Below are positions 51,153 to 59,633 of a DNA stretch of 64,000 bases, one piece after another. Under the pieces are notes generated by a model, which ran no database searches, was not told where the DNA came from, and saw only the letters and a list, made by a program, of their open reading frames with translations. The position numbers were made by a program, and so were the translations under genes. Source of the DNA: an uncultured Christensenellaceae bacterium. Lineage in GTDB: Bacteria > Bacillota > Clostridia > Christensenellales > UBA3700. The stretch's first letter is position 1. Each line of letters starts with the position of its first letter. The DNA is taken from positions 186,001-250,000 of the forward strand of contig CAJUOU010000001.1 of assembly GCA_910588545.1 (NCBI GenBank), in the 5' to 3' direction.

Positions 51153-51923
51153 TTAAATATATAATGCAAATTGTAATTCATATAATTTAAAAATCATTCC
51201 AGTAATTTCATCATTGTTAACTAACAATTCAATACTGCAAATAAAATCATCATTTGAAAGAGGTATAATATCTTTAATTTGTTCTACTTTATAATCATAT
51301 AATTTATTTACTTTACCATACCGAGCATAGTCAAACAATTCTTTCATTTTATTATCAAATTCAAAATAAAAATTTTCATCATAATCGCTTGATTCTTCTG
51401 TGGCAACAAGCATATAATAAAGATTGATTTCTGTAAATATTTTAACTAAAAATCGACTAACAATATAATTATTCTTTAATTGATTAATATCAATACACTT
51501 CGAAAAAAACCAGTTTGGTTTAACTCCACTAATGAGCTTATAACAAGTATAAGGGTCAATTTCCATAATCATAGTATTAAGATTTTTATCATATTTTAAT
51601 ATAGCATTATCGCCACAAAATAAAACATCTAATGGTGGAACTTTATTTTTCCTGCTTGGCACTAAGTGATAAGAACGCAATAATTTAATAGTTTCAATTT
51701 CAAGGAATAATTTTTCAACATTTGTTGAAAAATAGTGATTGCAATTATCACAAATAATACCTTTTTGTAAAACTAAATCATCATTACCTAATGATTTAGG
51801 TACAATGTGTTCTTCACTACGAGTATTAATTTTATCCTTAAGTTCTTTATTTTCTCCTATTTCATCACTATGAATTAATTTGCTTCCACAAAATGGACAT
51901 TTAGTTAATTTGTATTTGTACAT
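51153..51923 (-). CDS. HNH endonuclease
   Basis: A 256-residue protein with MYKYKLTKCPFCG at the start (a C-x2-C pair), the HNH core RSEEHIVPKSLGN, and ICDNCNHYFST, the second Cys pair with the HNH asparagine and histidine. The rest (about residues 75-256) is helical, rich in Lys, Asn and Tyr, with no named domain. An ATG at 51929 is also possible, but AAGGAG is 8 bp from the ATG chosen here and only 2 bp from the other. HNH proteins cut DNA in defence, mobile elements or repair. No methylase or partner gene is adjacent; a structured block lies downstream and tRNA-Ser upstream. Confidence 0.8.
   Translation of the reverse strand: MYKYKLTKCPFCGSKLIHSDEIGENKELKDKINTRSEEHIVPKSLGNDDLVLQKGIICDNCNHYFSTNVEKLFLEIETIKLLRSYHLVPSRKNKVPPLDVLFCGDNAILKYDKNLNTMIMEIDPYTCYKLISGVKPNWFFSKCIDINQLKNNYIVSRFLVKIFTEINLYYMLVATEESSDYDENFYFEFDNKMKELFDYARYGKVNKLYDYKVEQIKDIIPLSNDDFICSIELLVNNDEITGMIFKLYELQFALYI
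51158..51172. repeat. 15-bp direct repeat, right copy
   Basis: tatataatgcaaatt, identical to 50360-50374. This copy lies inside the last codons of the HNH gene. Confidence 0.4.
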
Positions 51924-51942
51924 AGACATTTCTCCTTAGCAT

Positions 51943-51982
51943 AAAAATAACCTAAACCAAACGAGATGTTCGATTTAGGTTT
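51943..51982 (-). terminator. terminator of the tRNA-Ser transcript
   Basis: On the minus strand AACCTAAA (51982-51975) pairs with TTTAGGTT (51956-51949), followed by ATTTTTAT. It separates the tRNA from the HNH gene. Confidence 0.78.
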
Positions 51983-51987
51983 TAGGT

Positions 51988-52075
51988 GGCGGAGAGTTAG
52001 GGATTCGAACCCCAGGTGGTGTTACCCATCACTAGTTTTCAAGACTAGCGCCTTAAACCGCTCGGCCAACTCTCC
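51988..52075 (-). tRNA. tRNA-Ser (anticodon UGA)
   Basis: The minus strand reads GGAGAGTTGGCCGAGCGG at the 5' end and CTCTCCGCCA at the 3' end, so the CCA tail is encoded. The acceptor stem GGAGAGT pairs with the AACTCTCC part, the anticodon loop is CTTGAAA with anticodon TGA, a long variable arm is present as in class II tRNAs, and the T-loop is GGTTCGAATCC. Length 88. It decodes UCA. tRNA genes are frequent integration sites. Confidence 0.96.
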
Positions 52076-52255
52076 TTAATGCTATTGTAGTATATCAAAT
52101 TAATAATGGTTTGTCAATAGATTTTTACTTATTTTTAAAATTAAATTATTTAAACTTATCGTTGGGGAAGTAGAGTGATTTTTAAAGCAATTTTTTATTA
52201 ATAGATAAAATTACTTGTTTAATATATTGTTTATTCTATAATTATATTGATAGTA

Positions 52256-52284
52256 TTGATTTTTAAATTTTTTAATGTTATAAT
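52256..52284 (+). promoter_or_regulatory. promoter of the pentapeptide-repeat gene
   Basis: TTGATT (52256-52261), 17 bp, TATAAT (52279-52284) with a TGT extension. The ATG lies 47 bp downstream. Confidence 0.75.
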
Positions 52285-52330
52285 TTTTATATAAGTACAC
52301 CAAAATGTTTTTATTAAGCAGAGAGGATTA

Positions 52331-52909
52331 ATGCAGATAGTTAGTGATAAAAACTTTAAAGATATAACAATAGACAAAGAAAATATTTTTGACATAGAAT
52401 TTTTAGATTGTGTGTTTGAAAATTGCAAATTCAATGAATGTATTTTGGTTAATTGCACCTTTTCGGAATGTAATTTTATTGATTGTTCGTTTGTGGGACT
52501 AAAAACAAAAAATGTAAGCATATTGTTTGCTGAATTTATAGAATGTACAATAGTAGGGCTAAATTGGACAAATTTGGATAGTGGAAGTATTTCATTTCCT
52601 ATTAGAAAACTAAAAAATTGCTATTTGAAATACAATGAGTTTGAAAAAATGAATTTCAAAAAATTTGATTTTGAAAAATCAAGTATAGTTGATAGTAACT
52701 TTGTACGCTGTAATTTAGGTGAAAGCAATTTTAATATGTGTGATTTAAAGAATACGCATTTTGCTGAATGCGATTTAAGAAAAGCAGATTTTAGGGAAGC
52801 AAAAGGGTATGGCATAAATGCTTTTGATAATATAATAAAAGGTGCTAAATTTTCAAGAGCAGAAGTTGTTTCGTTATTAAAGTATTTTGATATTATTATC
52901 GAAAATTGA
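52331..52909 (+). CDS. pentapeptide-repeat protein
   Basis: A 192-residue protein built of five-residue repeats of the A(D/N)LxX type, here rich in Cys and Phe: CVFENCKFNECILVNC, CTFSECNFIDCSF, then after a loop GLNWTNLDSGS a second block SIVDSNFVRCNLGESNF to DLRKADFREAKGYG. The two blocks parted by a short loop and the C-terminal helix recall Qnr and McbG proteins, which mimic DNA and protect gyrase, but most such proteins have unknown roles. It starts after GAGAGG and has its own promoter. Confidence 0.82.
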   Translation: MQIVSDKNFKDITIDKENIFDIEFLDCVFENCKFNECILVNCTFSECNFIDCSFVGLKTKNVSILFAEFIECTIVGLNWTNLDSGSISFPIRKLKNCYLKYNEFEKMNFKKFDFEKSSIVDSNFVRCNLGESNFNMCDLKNTHFAECDLRKADFREAKGYGINAFDNIIKGAKFSRAEVVSLLKYFDIIIEN

Positions 52910-52955
52910 AAGAAGTATCGATTTTTGAAAGGTTTATTACCATAGGGGGTAAGAA

Positions 52956-53813
52956 ATGAGAAGTACAAAAAAGAATTATTTGCTTGCAATGGTTATTTTG
53001 TCGGTAATAATTTTGACATTATTTTTGATTGGATGTACTCCGTTTAAAGATGCTCCGCAAGGCTTGAGTGAAGATACAAGGTCATTTACGAAAATTAGAG
53101 ACGAAAGAATGATAGCCGAGGCACAGGATTATAAAGGGTACATTTATAAAAGTGGTGATAACGCCTTTTGTTTTAGATTAAAGTCGCCTGAAATACATAG
53201 CGATAAACAATATCCGTTAATAGTTTTTTTGCATGGTATGGGAGATTGGGGGAGCGATAATTCTAGACACATGTACCGTTCATTGATTGACAGCGTGGAG
53301 AAATATGCTCCCGAAGATGCTTTTGTGTTTATGCCACAGGCTGTAAAAAATTGGGATTGGTCGGATACAGGTGTACTTGTGGATAAAGGTGGAATGGATA
53401 AAATGTACAATGAATGTCTTGATTTGTTATTGGATAAATATCCTATAGATAAAAAAAGAGTGTATCTGACAGGTATGTCAATGGGCGGGCATGGAACAGT
53501 TTGGCAGGCAACCAACCACGCCGAAAAGTACGCTGCCATTATGCCTGTTTGTGGATTGTTTTATTTTGAAAAGAGCGGAATTCAAGTGCAAAACTTAGAC
53601 AAAATAGCGGATAAACCAATGTGGTTTTTCCATAGTCGCAATGATAAAACTGTTCCGTTTGACAACTCTATTAAACTGATAAATGAATTGGAAAGCTTAG
53701 GAGCGAAAGATATAAAAACAAGTTGGTTTGATGAGCCGTTGCATGATATTACAAAACTTTCTTATGATGACAGGGAAGTATGGGATTGGCTGTTTAGTCA
53801 AAGTTTAAAGTAA
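52956..53813 (+). CDS. lipoprotein esterase (alpha/beta hydrolase)
   Basis: A 285-residue lipoprotein with lipobox ending LFLIGCTP (about residue 27). The catalytic domain has FLHGMGDWGSDN, the nucleophile elbow in LTGMSMGGHG, the acid in HSRNDKTVPFDN and the histidine in EPLHDITKL. The arrangement matches carboxylesterase and feruloyl-esterase-like proteins with a polyhydroxybutyrate-depolymerase type fold. It would act at the cell surface on ester groups, maybe acetylated or feruloylated polysaccharide. The gene starts 46 bp after the pentapeptide gene, with GGGGG upstream. Confidence 0.85.
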   Translation: MRSTKKNYLLAMVILSVIILTLFLIGCTPFKDAPQGLSEDTRSFTKIRDERMIAEAQDYKGYIYKSGDNAFCFRLKSPEIHSDKQYPLIVFLHGMGDWGSDNSRHMYRSLIDSVEKYAPEDAFVFMPQAVKNWDWSDTGVLVDKGGMDKMYNECLDLLLDKYPIDKKRVYLTGMSMGGHGTVWQATNHAEKYAAIMPVCGLFYFEKSGIQVQNLDKIADKPMWFFHSRNDKTVPFDNSIKLINELESLGAKDIKTSWFDEPLHDITKLSYDDREVWDWLFSQSLK

Positions 53814-53858
53814 TTATTGTAAAATTTAAAAGGATAAAAAATTTAGGAGTAAATACAA

Positions 53859-54215
53859 ATGGCAAAAGAAATCAAAAACAAAAATTTAACAAATACACGC
53901 TTAGCAAACAATTATGGTGGTTGGATATACTGTGACGCATGCGGCGAAAATATAGGCAATTTGTGCTATCAAACTTATGATAAAGTAAATTTTAAATATG
54001 AGTGTAAATGTGGTGCTTGTGGCAGTATGGAGATTGACTTTTTAGATAGTGCAGATGGCTCTCAAACTGAAGAAGAAATGGTAACAATAAAAAACAGGTT
54101 ATGTTGCCCAAAAGATTCCGAGCCGTTAATTACAATATTGGATAAAAAATTATCCGCTTATGACTTGGAGATTACTTGTAAAGTTTGTGGTAGTACATAT
54201 AAAAAGAATAAATAA
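53859..54215 (+). CDS. small zinc-ribbon protein
   Basis: A 118-residue protein with several Cys pairs: YCDACGENIGNLC near residue 30, CKCGACGS near 52, and CKVCGS at the end, plus CCPKDSE. Together they can form one or two zinc ribbons. No enzymatic motif or known family is visible. TTAGGAG stands before the ATG. It lies 45 bp after the esterase gene and may share its transcript; a terminator follows. Confidence 0.7.
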   Translation: MAKEIKNKNLTNTRLANNYGGWIYCDACGENIGNLCYQTYDKVNFKYECKCGACGSMEIDFLDSADGSQTEEEMVTIKNRLCCPKDSEPLITILDKKLSAYDLEITCKVCGSTYKKNK

Positions 54216-54225
54216 TAAAGAATAA

Positions 54226-54262
54226 ATAAAACCAAATGACTATTAAGATTATTTGGTTTTAT
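54226..54262. terminator. bidirectional terminator between convergent genes
   Basis: ataaaaccaaat pairs with atttggttttat around a 12-nt loop. T-runs exist on both strands, so it ends the zinc-ribbon gene and the minus-strand gene 54249-54913. Confidence 0.72.
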
Positions 54263-54913
54263 TTATTTGTATTGCTTTGCAAATTGTTTTAATAGAAATA
54301 ATTATTAATAATATCCAAATACAAAATGTAGATATGCAACTTACTATTAGCATATTGTTATCTGTTTTGGATTCAAAAGTCATAATCAATATATATTGCA
54401 AAGAGAGTATAGCTACTAAAGAATCTTTTAAATTAATATTTCTTAGCATAATAATACTTAAATTATTATTTTTTTAGCTTGTAAAGCATTTTTAGTTGCT
54501 AAAATCATTTTACAAGTAGTGTAAGCTGCAGTTGCTATAGCAGGTATTGTTGAATAATTAACTTCTTTTTGTCCTAATACCATAATTGATATTGGTGCAA
54601 TTAATAATAAATCAATAGTAAATAGCATTATACATTGCTTCAAATATAATTTTTTTTGCATATCGATTTTGTACTCTGAAATATTTAATTTTGATAATTT
54701 ATTTTCATTATACAGTATATATGTACGGATGATAATTAAAAAGCCATAATAAATAGCAATGCTTATGTTCCAGCCTTTATTATATATAATCCCTAGATAA
54801 ATATTGTATATAGCAAATATAATTGTTATAAAAATAGAAAATAAATAAGTCTTAAATTGAAAATTTTCTTTTAGTTTTGTTCTTAAATTTTTAATTTGGT
54901 ATTTAATATTCAT
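54249..54913 (-). pseudogene. membrane protein split by a frameshift in a poly-A run
   Basis: The first part (54913-54458, 151 codons) begins NIKYQIKNLRTKLKENFQFK and has four hydrophobic segments, ending in AALQAKK-like LQAKKIII and TAA. The second part (54449-54249) continues with LRNINLKDSLVAILSLQYIL and two more segments. Adding one base in the A7 run at 54475-54469 joins them into one protein of about 222 residues reading KKNNNLSIIMLRNINLK, which I recall as the layout of a Clostridial membrane protein. It may be real decay, a phase-variable run or an assembly error. No strong ribosome site precedes the ATG. Confidence 0.65.
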
Positions 54914-54935
54914 AATTAGTATCGATTTTCAAATA

Positions 54936-54969
54936 GTTAAATGCTTGATTTTTTAATCAAGCATTTAAC
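54936..54969. repeat. perfect 15-bp stem-loop
   Basis: gttaaatgcttgatt (54936-54950) and aatcaagcatttaac (54955-54969) are exact reverse complements with a 4-base loop. It separates two minus-strand genes and may be a weak terminator, as no long T-run follows. Confidence 0.65.
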
Positions 54970-54982
54970 CATTAATAATTGA

Positions 54983-55518
54983 TTAGATTTGTTCTGCTTG
55001 TAATAGGTCATTGCCTTTTTCTAGTATATTGGCAAGTTTTTCCTCATTTTCATCAATAACAGGTAAAATTTTTTTTTGTTTTTGTCTACTATTTTTTTAT
55101 AAATAAAATAATTTACACAGCATAAAGCAATACCAATAATGCCCAAAATAATTCCACCTACCATAACAGGAATGTTATCCTTTATAGTCATTACCATACT
55201 CATTCCACCACCTAAAATTAGAGCAGCAATTATGCCAAAAGTATATGCAAAAATATTTGCAGTTGATGTTTTTGCAGAGTTTAATTTGTCAATGTTGTTT
55301 TGCATTTCTTCTGCTTGTCTTAACAATTTGTTAAGTTCTTGCTTATGCTTTTGTTTACGATTACGCCTAAATGAAATGTTAATGTTTCCATTAATAGCGT
55401 TAGTTGTTGAAGTTGCTTCAAATCCAAATGCTTCATACATATCTATTGCTTTTGTTTGAGCATTTGCTTTCACTTGTTTTGTCATATATTCGTATGACAC
55501 AAAATCTTTTTCTTGCAT
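54983..55518 (-). pseudogene. two-segment membrane protein with a frameshift in a poly-A run
   Basis: The uninterrupted frame gives 165 residues: a soluble N-terminus (EKDFVSYEYMTKQVKANAQT, YEAFGFEATSTTNAINGN), a basic coiled region (KQELNKLLRQAEEMQNNID), then two hydrophobic segments. It ends in the odd tail FYLLLMKMRKNLPIY. Shifting by one base at the A9 run (55077-55069) gives a sensible acidic tail, KILPVIDENEEKLANILEKG followed by NDLLQAEQI and TAA at 54983. So the original gene was about 178 residues. GGAGG precedes the start. The function is unknown. Confidence 0.65.
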
Positions 55519-55570
55519 TTTTTTGCCTCCAAAATATTATTTATTTAAAGTTTGTATTTCAAATTTAATA

Positions 55571-55599
55571 TTGACAAATCCTTTAAACAAGTGTATCAT
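55571..55599 (+). promoter_or_regulatory. promoter of the second TetR-like gene
   Basis: TTGACA (55571-55576), 17 bp, TATCAT (55594-55599). It lies in the divergent gap between 55518 and 55698. Confidence 0.68.
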
Positions 55600-55697
55600 A
55601 TAATAAAAAGTACAAAAAATCAATAGCTTAAAGATGACACTAAACATAAATGATAAAAGTGTTTTGTCAAATGAAACAAAAAGTAGAGGATTGTATC

Positions 55698-56213
55698 ATG
55701 GAATATGCACAAGAAGATTATACTAGGCATTACATAATAACTGCATTATTTAAGCTAATGAGTGATTATGATTATGGTGAAATTAGCGTAACAGATATAG
55801 CAAAAAAAGCAGGTGTTGGAAGAGCCACTTTTTATAGATATTTGAAAAAGAAAGAAGATATAATAATTTATTACTTTGAAAGAACATTAAGGGAGTATCA
55901 AAATAATCAACATTATTATCCACGTTGTAAAGAAGATTATATACAAATAGTATATAATATTATGGTAACTTTTAAAGAACATAAGGAACCTTTAAAATTG
56001 ATAAGGAAAGCAAGACTTGAATGTATGTATTTAAAATATCTCAATAAAAATTTTGTTGATTTATTTGATAGTTCATATCCTAATTTAAATGTTTACACCC
56101 CTTACTTATATGCAGGAATGTTGTTTAATATTTCTATGCGGTGGTTGGATAATAATTGTGATGAAGATGAAAAAAAGCTTGCAGAAATAATTGTAAATGC
56201 AATCTATAAATAA
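55698..56213 (+). CDS. TetR-family transcriptional regulator
   Basis: I choose the ATG at 55698, with GAGGA 7 bp upstream; the frame is open for 16 more codons upstream. The 171-residue product has the TetR helix-turn-helix in ISVTDIAKKAGVGRATFYRY followed by LKKKEDIIIYYFERTL. The rest is a short helical domain (YAGMLFNISMRWLDNN), as in the group with a C-terminal TetR_C domain of DhaS type. It is followed after 25 bp by a Sel1-repeat gene with its own GAGGTG, so both are likely in one transcript and the regulator may control the Sel1 genes. Confidence 0.85.
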   Translation: MEYAQEDYTRHYIITALFKLMSDYDYGEISVTDIAKKAGVGRATFYRYLKKKEDIIIYYFERTLREYQNNQHYYPRCKEDYIQIVYNIMVTFKEHKEPLKLIRKARLECMYLKYLNKNFVDLFDSSYPNLNVYTPYLYAGMLFNISMRWLDNNCDEDEKKLAEIIVNAIYK

Positions 56214-56238
56214 AAATTTTTAATTTAGAGGTGACATT

Positions 56239-57591
56239 ATGGAAAATATTATAGAAATTTGTGAAAAAGCAAAACAAATGTATGCAGAAAAAAAATATAC
56301 CGAAGCGGTTGAATTATGGAAAGCAGCAAGTGCCGAAAATAATAGTGAAGCATTGTATATGCTTGGAATATGCTACAATTATAATTTAGGCGTAGAAGAG
56401 CAGGATGCAGAAAAAAGAGGTGTAATTGCAAGCGAGTATTTTATAAAATCTGCTGAACTTGGACATAAAGATGGTATGTGTTTTGCAGGATTATGCTTTT
56501 TACATGGCATTGGCGTTGAGCAAGATATTCAAAAAGCTATTGAATGGTTTGAAAAATCGGCAGAACAAAACAGCACTCAAGCTATGAACAATCTAGGATT
56601 ATTATATAAACAAAACAAAGCTGAATTAGAAGAAAATGAAAGCTATGAAAAATCAATAGAATGGTTTACAAAATCGGCAAGTCTAAATGATTCAACCGGA
56701 CAATTATATTTGGGTAAAGCTTATTATGATGGGGTAGGAGTCGAACAAGATTATAAAACTGCCGTTAATTATTATAAAATGGCAGCAGAACAAGGCTTAG
56801 CCGAAGCAATTTTTAGTTTGGGCGAATGCTATGATGATGGGGATGGAGTAGAACAAAACGATATAGAGGCTTTTAAATTGTATAAAAGTGCTGCACAAAA
56901 AAATCATCCTAAAGCACAATGTTATGTTGGGTATTGTTATGAGAATGGTATAGGAGTTGCTTATAATATTAATGAAGCGTTAAAATGGTATCAAATATCA
57001 GCGCAAAACAATTATTTTCAAGCATATTGTAATTTGGGTTGTTGCTTTGAAGAAGGCAGAGGCGTTAAACGTAATATGGCAGCTGCCATCGAAATGTATG
57101 AAAAAGCAGTTGATTTGGGAAGCGTTCATGCAATGTATAATCTCGGCAATGTTTATGCATTTGGGAAAGGTGTAAAAGTTGATAATCAATTAGCTGTTAA
57201 ATATTATACAATGGCTGCGGAAAACGGACAAGCAGAGGCGCAATATAATTTAGCTCAACATTTATATCAAGGTAAAGGTGTAGATAAAAACGAAGAAGAA
57301 GCTGCTTTTTGGTTTTTTCAAGCTGCAAAACAAGGGGATTCCGATGCACAGTTTAAGATTGCAACTTTTTATATGGAGGGCATTGGTGTTGATGAAGACT
57401 TACAAAAAGCATATTATTGGTTTATGCAGTCTGCTGTTCAAGGAGATATGGATGCACAATATTCATTGGGTATGTGTTATGAGGAAGGCTTAGGGGTAGA
57501 TGTTGATTTGGAAGAAGCGCGTGATTGGTATGCAAGGGCTGCTGAACAAGGTCATAAAGCAGCAAAAAAAGCTTTTAAAAAATTAAATTGA
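56239..57591 (+). CDS. Sel1-like repeat protein (11 repeats)
   Basis: A 450-residue soluble protein of Sel1 type TPR-like repeats, each about 36 residues with the pattern A-x2-x-L-G-x2-Y-x2-G-x-G-V followed by A-x2-W-Y-x2-A-A, for example SLGMCYEEGLGVDVDLEEA. I count eleven copies; two are longer (residue about 60 and the third repeat). No signal peptide or other domain. Sel1 proteins form a superhelix that binds partner proteins or peptides. Its target is unknown. A second, longer relative follows at 57641. Confidence 0.93.
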   Translation: MENIIEICEKAKQMYAEKKYTEAVELWKAASAENNSEALYMLGICYNYNLGVEEQDAEKRGVIASEYFIKSAELGHKDGMCFAGLCFLHGIGVEQDIQKAIEWFEKSAEQNSTQAMNNLGLLYKQNKAELEENESYEKSIEWFTKSASLNDSTGQLYLGKAYYDGVGVEQDYKTAVNYYKMAAEQGLAEAIFSLGECYDDGDGVEQNDIEAFKLYKSAAQKNHPKAQCYVGYCYENGIGVAYNINEALKWYQISAQNNYFQAYCNLGCCFEEGRGVKRNMAAAIEMYEKAVDLGSVHAMYNLGNVYAFGKGVKVDNQLAVKYYTMAAENGQAEAQYNLAQHLYQGKGVDKNEEEAAFWFFQAAKQGDSDAQFKIATFYMEGIGVDEDLQKAYYWFMQSAVQGDMDAQYSLGMCYEEGLGVDVDLEEARDWYARAAEQGHKAAKKAFKKLN

Positions 57592-57640
57592 TTAAATAAA
57601 ATTTCAATAATAAGATTATTTTAACTTTTAGTAGAAAAGT

Positions 57641-59206
57641 ATGGAAAATAAGTTTAATTTAGATGAAGGGATAATAAAGTATTTTTATAAACCAAAAAAT
57701 AAAAGTGCAGAGAATGAAGATAGTGAAGTTGCCGAATATCAACGATTGAGTATTTCTGAACTTTTAAATCAGGCTTCTGATGCTGCAGATAATAATGATT
57801 ATAAAAAAGCAAAAAAATTATGGGAAGATGCTTCCAAATATGATGATGACCATGCTTGTTATTGTTTGGGAATATGTTATTTGGAAGGAAAGGACGTTGA
57901 GATAGATTATTATAAGGCTTTTGAATATTTTAAGAAATCCGCATATAAATGTAATATGTATGCAGAATTTTATTTGGCACTTTGTTATGAGTATGGCTTA
58001 GGTATAGATATAAATTATGATTTAGCTTTTGAATGGTGTCAAAAATCTGCCGAACAAGATTATATGTTTGCTCAATACAGATTAGCTTACTACTATAAAC
58101 TGAATACAAATTTGCCTTTTGCTGAAAATAAAACTTTCTTTTGGTTTAATAAAGCAGCGGAACAAAATTATATTCCGGCAATTTATATGTTGGGCGAATG
58201 TTATTTGGAAGGTATAGGTACTAATAAAAATTTTGAAAAAGCTATTGAACTTTATGAAAAGGCGTCTGAAAATCGGTACTATCCTGCTATTTGTAAACTC
58301 GGCGAATGTTATGAGAATGGCATTTGTGTACAAAAAGATTTAAATAAGGCCATTGAGTATTACAATTTAGCAGTAGAAGGAGAAAATGAAAAAGCGCAAT
58401 ATAACTTAGCGTTGATTTACGATAATGGTATTGGTGTGTTACAAGACTTTAATAAAGCAGTGGAATTATATAAGTTGTCAGCAGAAAATGGTTATCCGCC
58501 TGCACAAAATGCTTATGGTTGGTGTTTTGTTGTTGGAAAAGTTGTAAAACAAGATTTGTACCAAGCAGTAAGATGGTTTAGAAGTGCAGCAAAACAAGGA
58601 AATATGCGGGCACAGTATAACTTAGCAATTTGCTATGAAGAAGGAAAAGGACTTGTACAAGATACAAAAAAAGCATTTTATTGGCATTCAAAAGCTGCGG
58701 AACAAGGAGATGACCGAGCTCAATTACATTTAGGCTGGGCATATATGGTTGGTAATGGTGTTGATATTGATGGTAAAGAGGCTTTAAAATGGTTGTTCAA
58801 ATCTGCTGAAAAGGGAAATTCTCAAGCAATGACTGATATAGGTTATTGTTATGTAAATGGTATAGGAACAAAAAAGAATAAACAAGAGGGTTTTAAATGG
58901 TATCTGAAATCTGCAGAAAAAAATAATAATATGGCGATTTACAATGTCGCATGTTGTTATAGACATGGAACGGGGATTAAAAAAGATAGTGCTAAATCAG
59001 TGGAATGGTATGCAAAAGGAGCTGAATTAGGAAATACCGATTGTATGTTATCTTTAGCATTTATGTATGAGCATGGTAAAGGTGTAAAAAAAGATTTGGG
59101 ACAAGCTGTTGAGTGGTATACAAAAGCGACTCAATATGGTCAAGATGATGCACAAATTATGCTAGAGCGAAAAAAGATAAATAAATATTTAAATAAAAAT
59201 CTTTAA
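57641..59206 (+). CDS. Sel1-like repeat protein (12 repeats)
   Basis: A 521-residue paralogue of the preceding gene. About 65 residues without repeats (NLDEGIIKYFYKPKNKSAEN) lead to twelve Sel1 repeats of 36 residues, e.g. YNLAICYEEGKGLVQDTKKA and FMYEHGKGVKKDLGQAVEWY, the third one imperfect (YYYKLNTNLPFAENK). The short C-terminus is basic (ERKKINKYLNKNL). The ribosome site is weak (TAGAAAAG). The two genes probably arose by duplication and share a transcript with the TetR gene; a terminator follows this one. Confidence 0.92.
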   Translation: MENKFNLDEGIIKYFYKPKNKSAENEDSEVAEYQRLSISELLNQASDAADNNDYKKAKKLWEDASKYDDDHACYCLGICYLEGKDVEIDYYKAFEYFKKSAYKCNMYAEFYLALCYEYGLGIDINYDLAFEWCQKSAEQDYMFAQYRLAYYYKLNTNLPFAENKTFFWFNKAAEQNYIPAIYMLGECYLEGIGTNKNFEKAIELYEKASENRYYPAICKLGECYENGICVQKDLNKAIEYYNLAVEGENEKAQYNLALIYDNGIGVLQDFNKAVELYKLSAENGYPPAQNAYGWCFVVGKVVKQDLYQAVRWFRSAAKQGNMRAQYNLAICYEEGKGLVQDTKKAFYWHSKAAEQGDDRAQLHLGWAYMVGNGVDIDGKEALKWLFKSAEKGNSQAMTDIGYCYVNGIGTKKNKQEGFKWYLKSAEKNNNMAIYNVACCYRHGTGIKKDSAKSVEWYAKGAELGNTDCMLSLAFMYEHGKGVKKDLGQAVEWYTKATQYGQDDAQIMLERKKINKYLNKNL

Positions 59207-59211
59207 AAATA

Positions 59212-59244
59212 AAGTGTACTATAGGTTTATAGTGCATTTTTTAT
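59212..59244 (+). terminator. intrinsic terminator after the Sel1 genes
   Basis: gtgtactata pairs with tatagtgcat with two imperfect pairs around a short loop, followed by six T. Confidence 0.7.
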
Positions 59245-59270
59245 TTATTGTAAAATTTTTTATAAAATAC

Positions 59271-59299
59271 TTGACAATGCATACTATGCAATGTATAAT
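59271..59299 (+). promoter_or_regulatory. consensus promoter with palindrome, PadR operon
   Basis: TTGACA (59271-59276), 17 bp, TATAAT (59294-59299). The spacer holds TGCATACTATGCA (59278-59290), a perfect palindrome with a single central base; a wider pair, atacta/tagtat (59281-59306), spans the -10 box. These fit an autoregulated PadR promoter. Confidence 0.82.
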
Positions 59300-59321
59300 A
59301 TAGTATATAGCGGGGTGTTAG

Positions 59322-59633
59322 ATGGATATTCAGTTGAAAAAAGGAATATTGGATGTTTGCGTACTTTATGCTCTTAGTAAAGGCGAGAGTTACGGGTACA
59401 AAATTATCAGTGATTTGGAAGGTATTATCGAAATTTCCGAAAGCACGCTATATCCTATTTTAAGACGTCTTGAAGTTGGAGGTTTTGTTGTGACGAGGAC
59501 AGCTGCTTACAACGGTAGGCTCAGAAGATATTATAAAATAACAAGTTTGGGATATGAAAAGTTTTCGGCAGGAAAGGCAGATTTGTTAGAAATAAACGCA
59601 ATTTATAAAAAAATATTTGGAGGACGGCTATGA
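59322..59633 (+). CDS. PadR-family transcriptional regulator
   Basis: A 103-residue protein of the short PadR type: LKKGILDVCVLYALSKGESY, then GYKIISDLE, SESTLYPILRRLEVGGFV, and a beta-wing YNGRLRRYYKITSLGYEK. It lacks the long C-terminal helix domain of large PadR proteins, as in PadR-s2. Such proteins repress their own promoter and that of a neighbour, here the DUF1700 and DUF4097 genes in the same operon. The stop overlaps the next ATG (ATGA). Confidence 0.92.
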   Translation: MDIQLKKGILDVCVLYALSKGESYGYKIISDLEGIIEISESTLYPILRRLEVGGFVVTRTAAYNGRLRRYYKITSLGYEKFSAGKADLLEINAIYKKIFGGRL

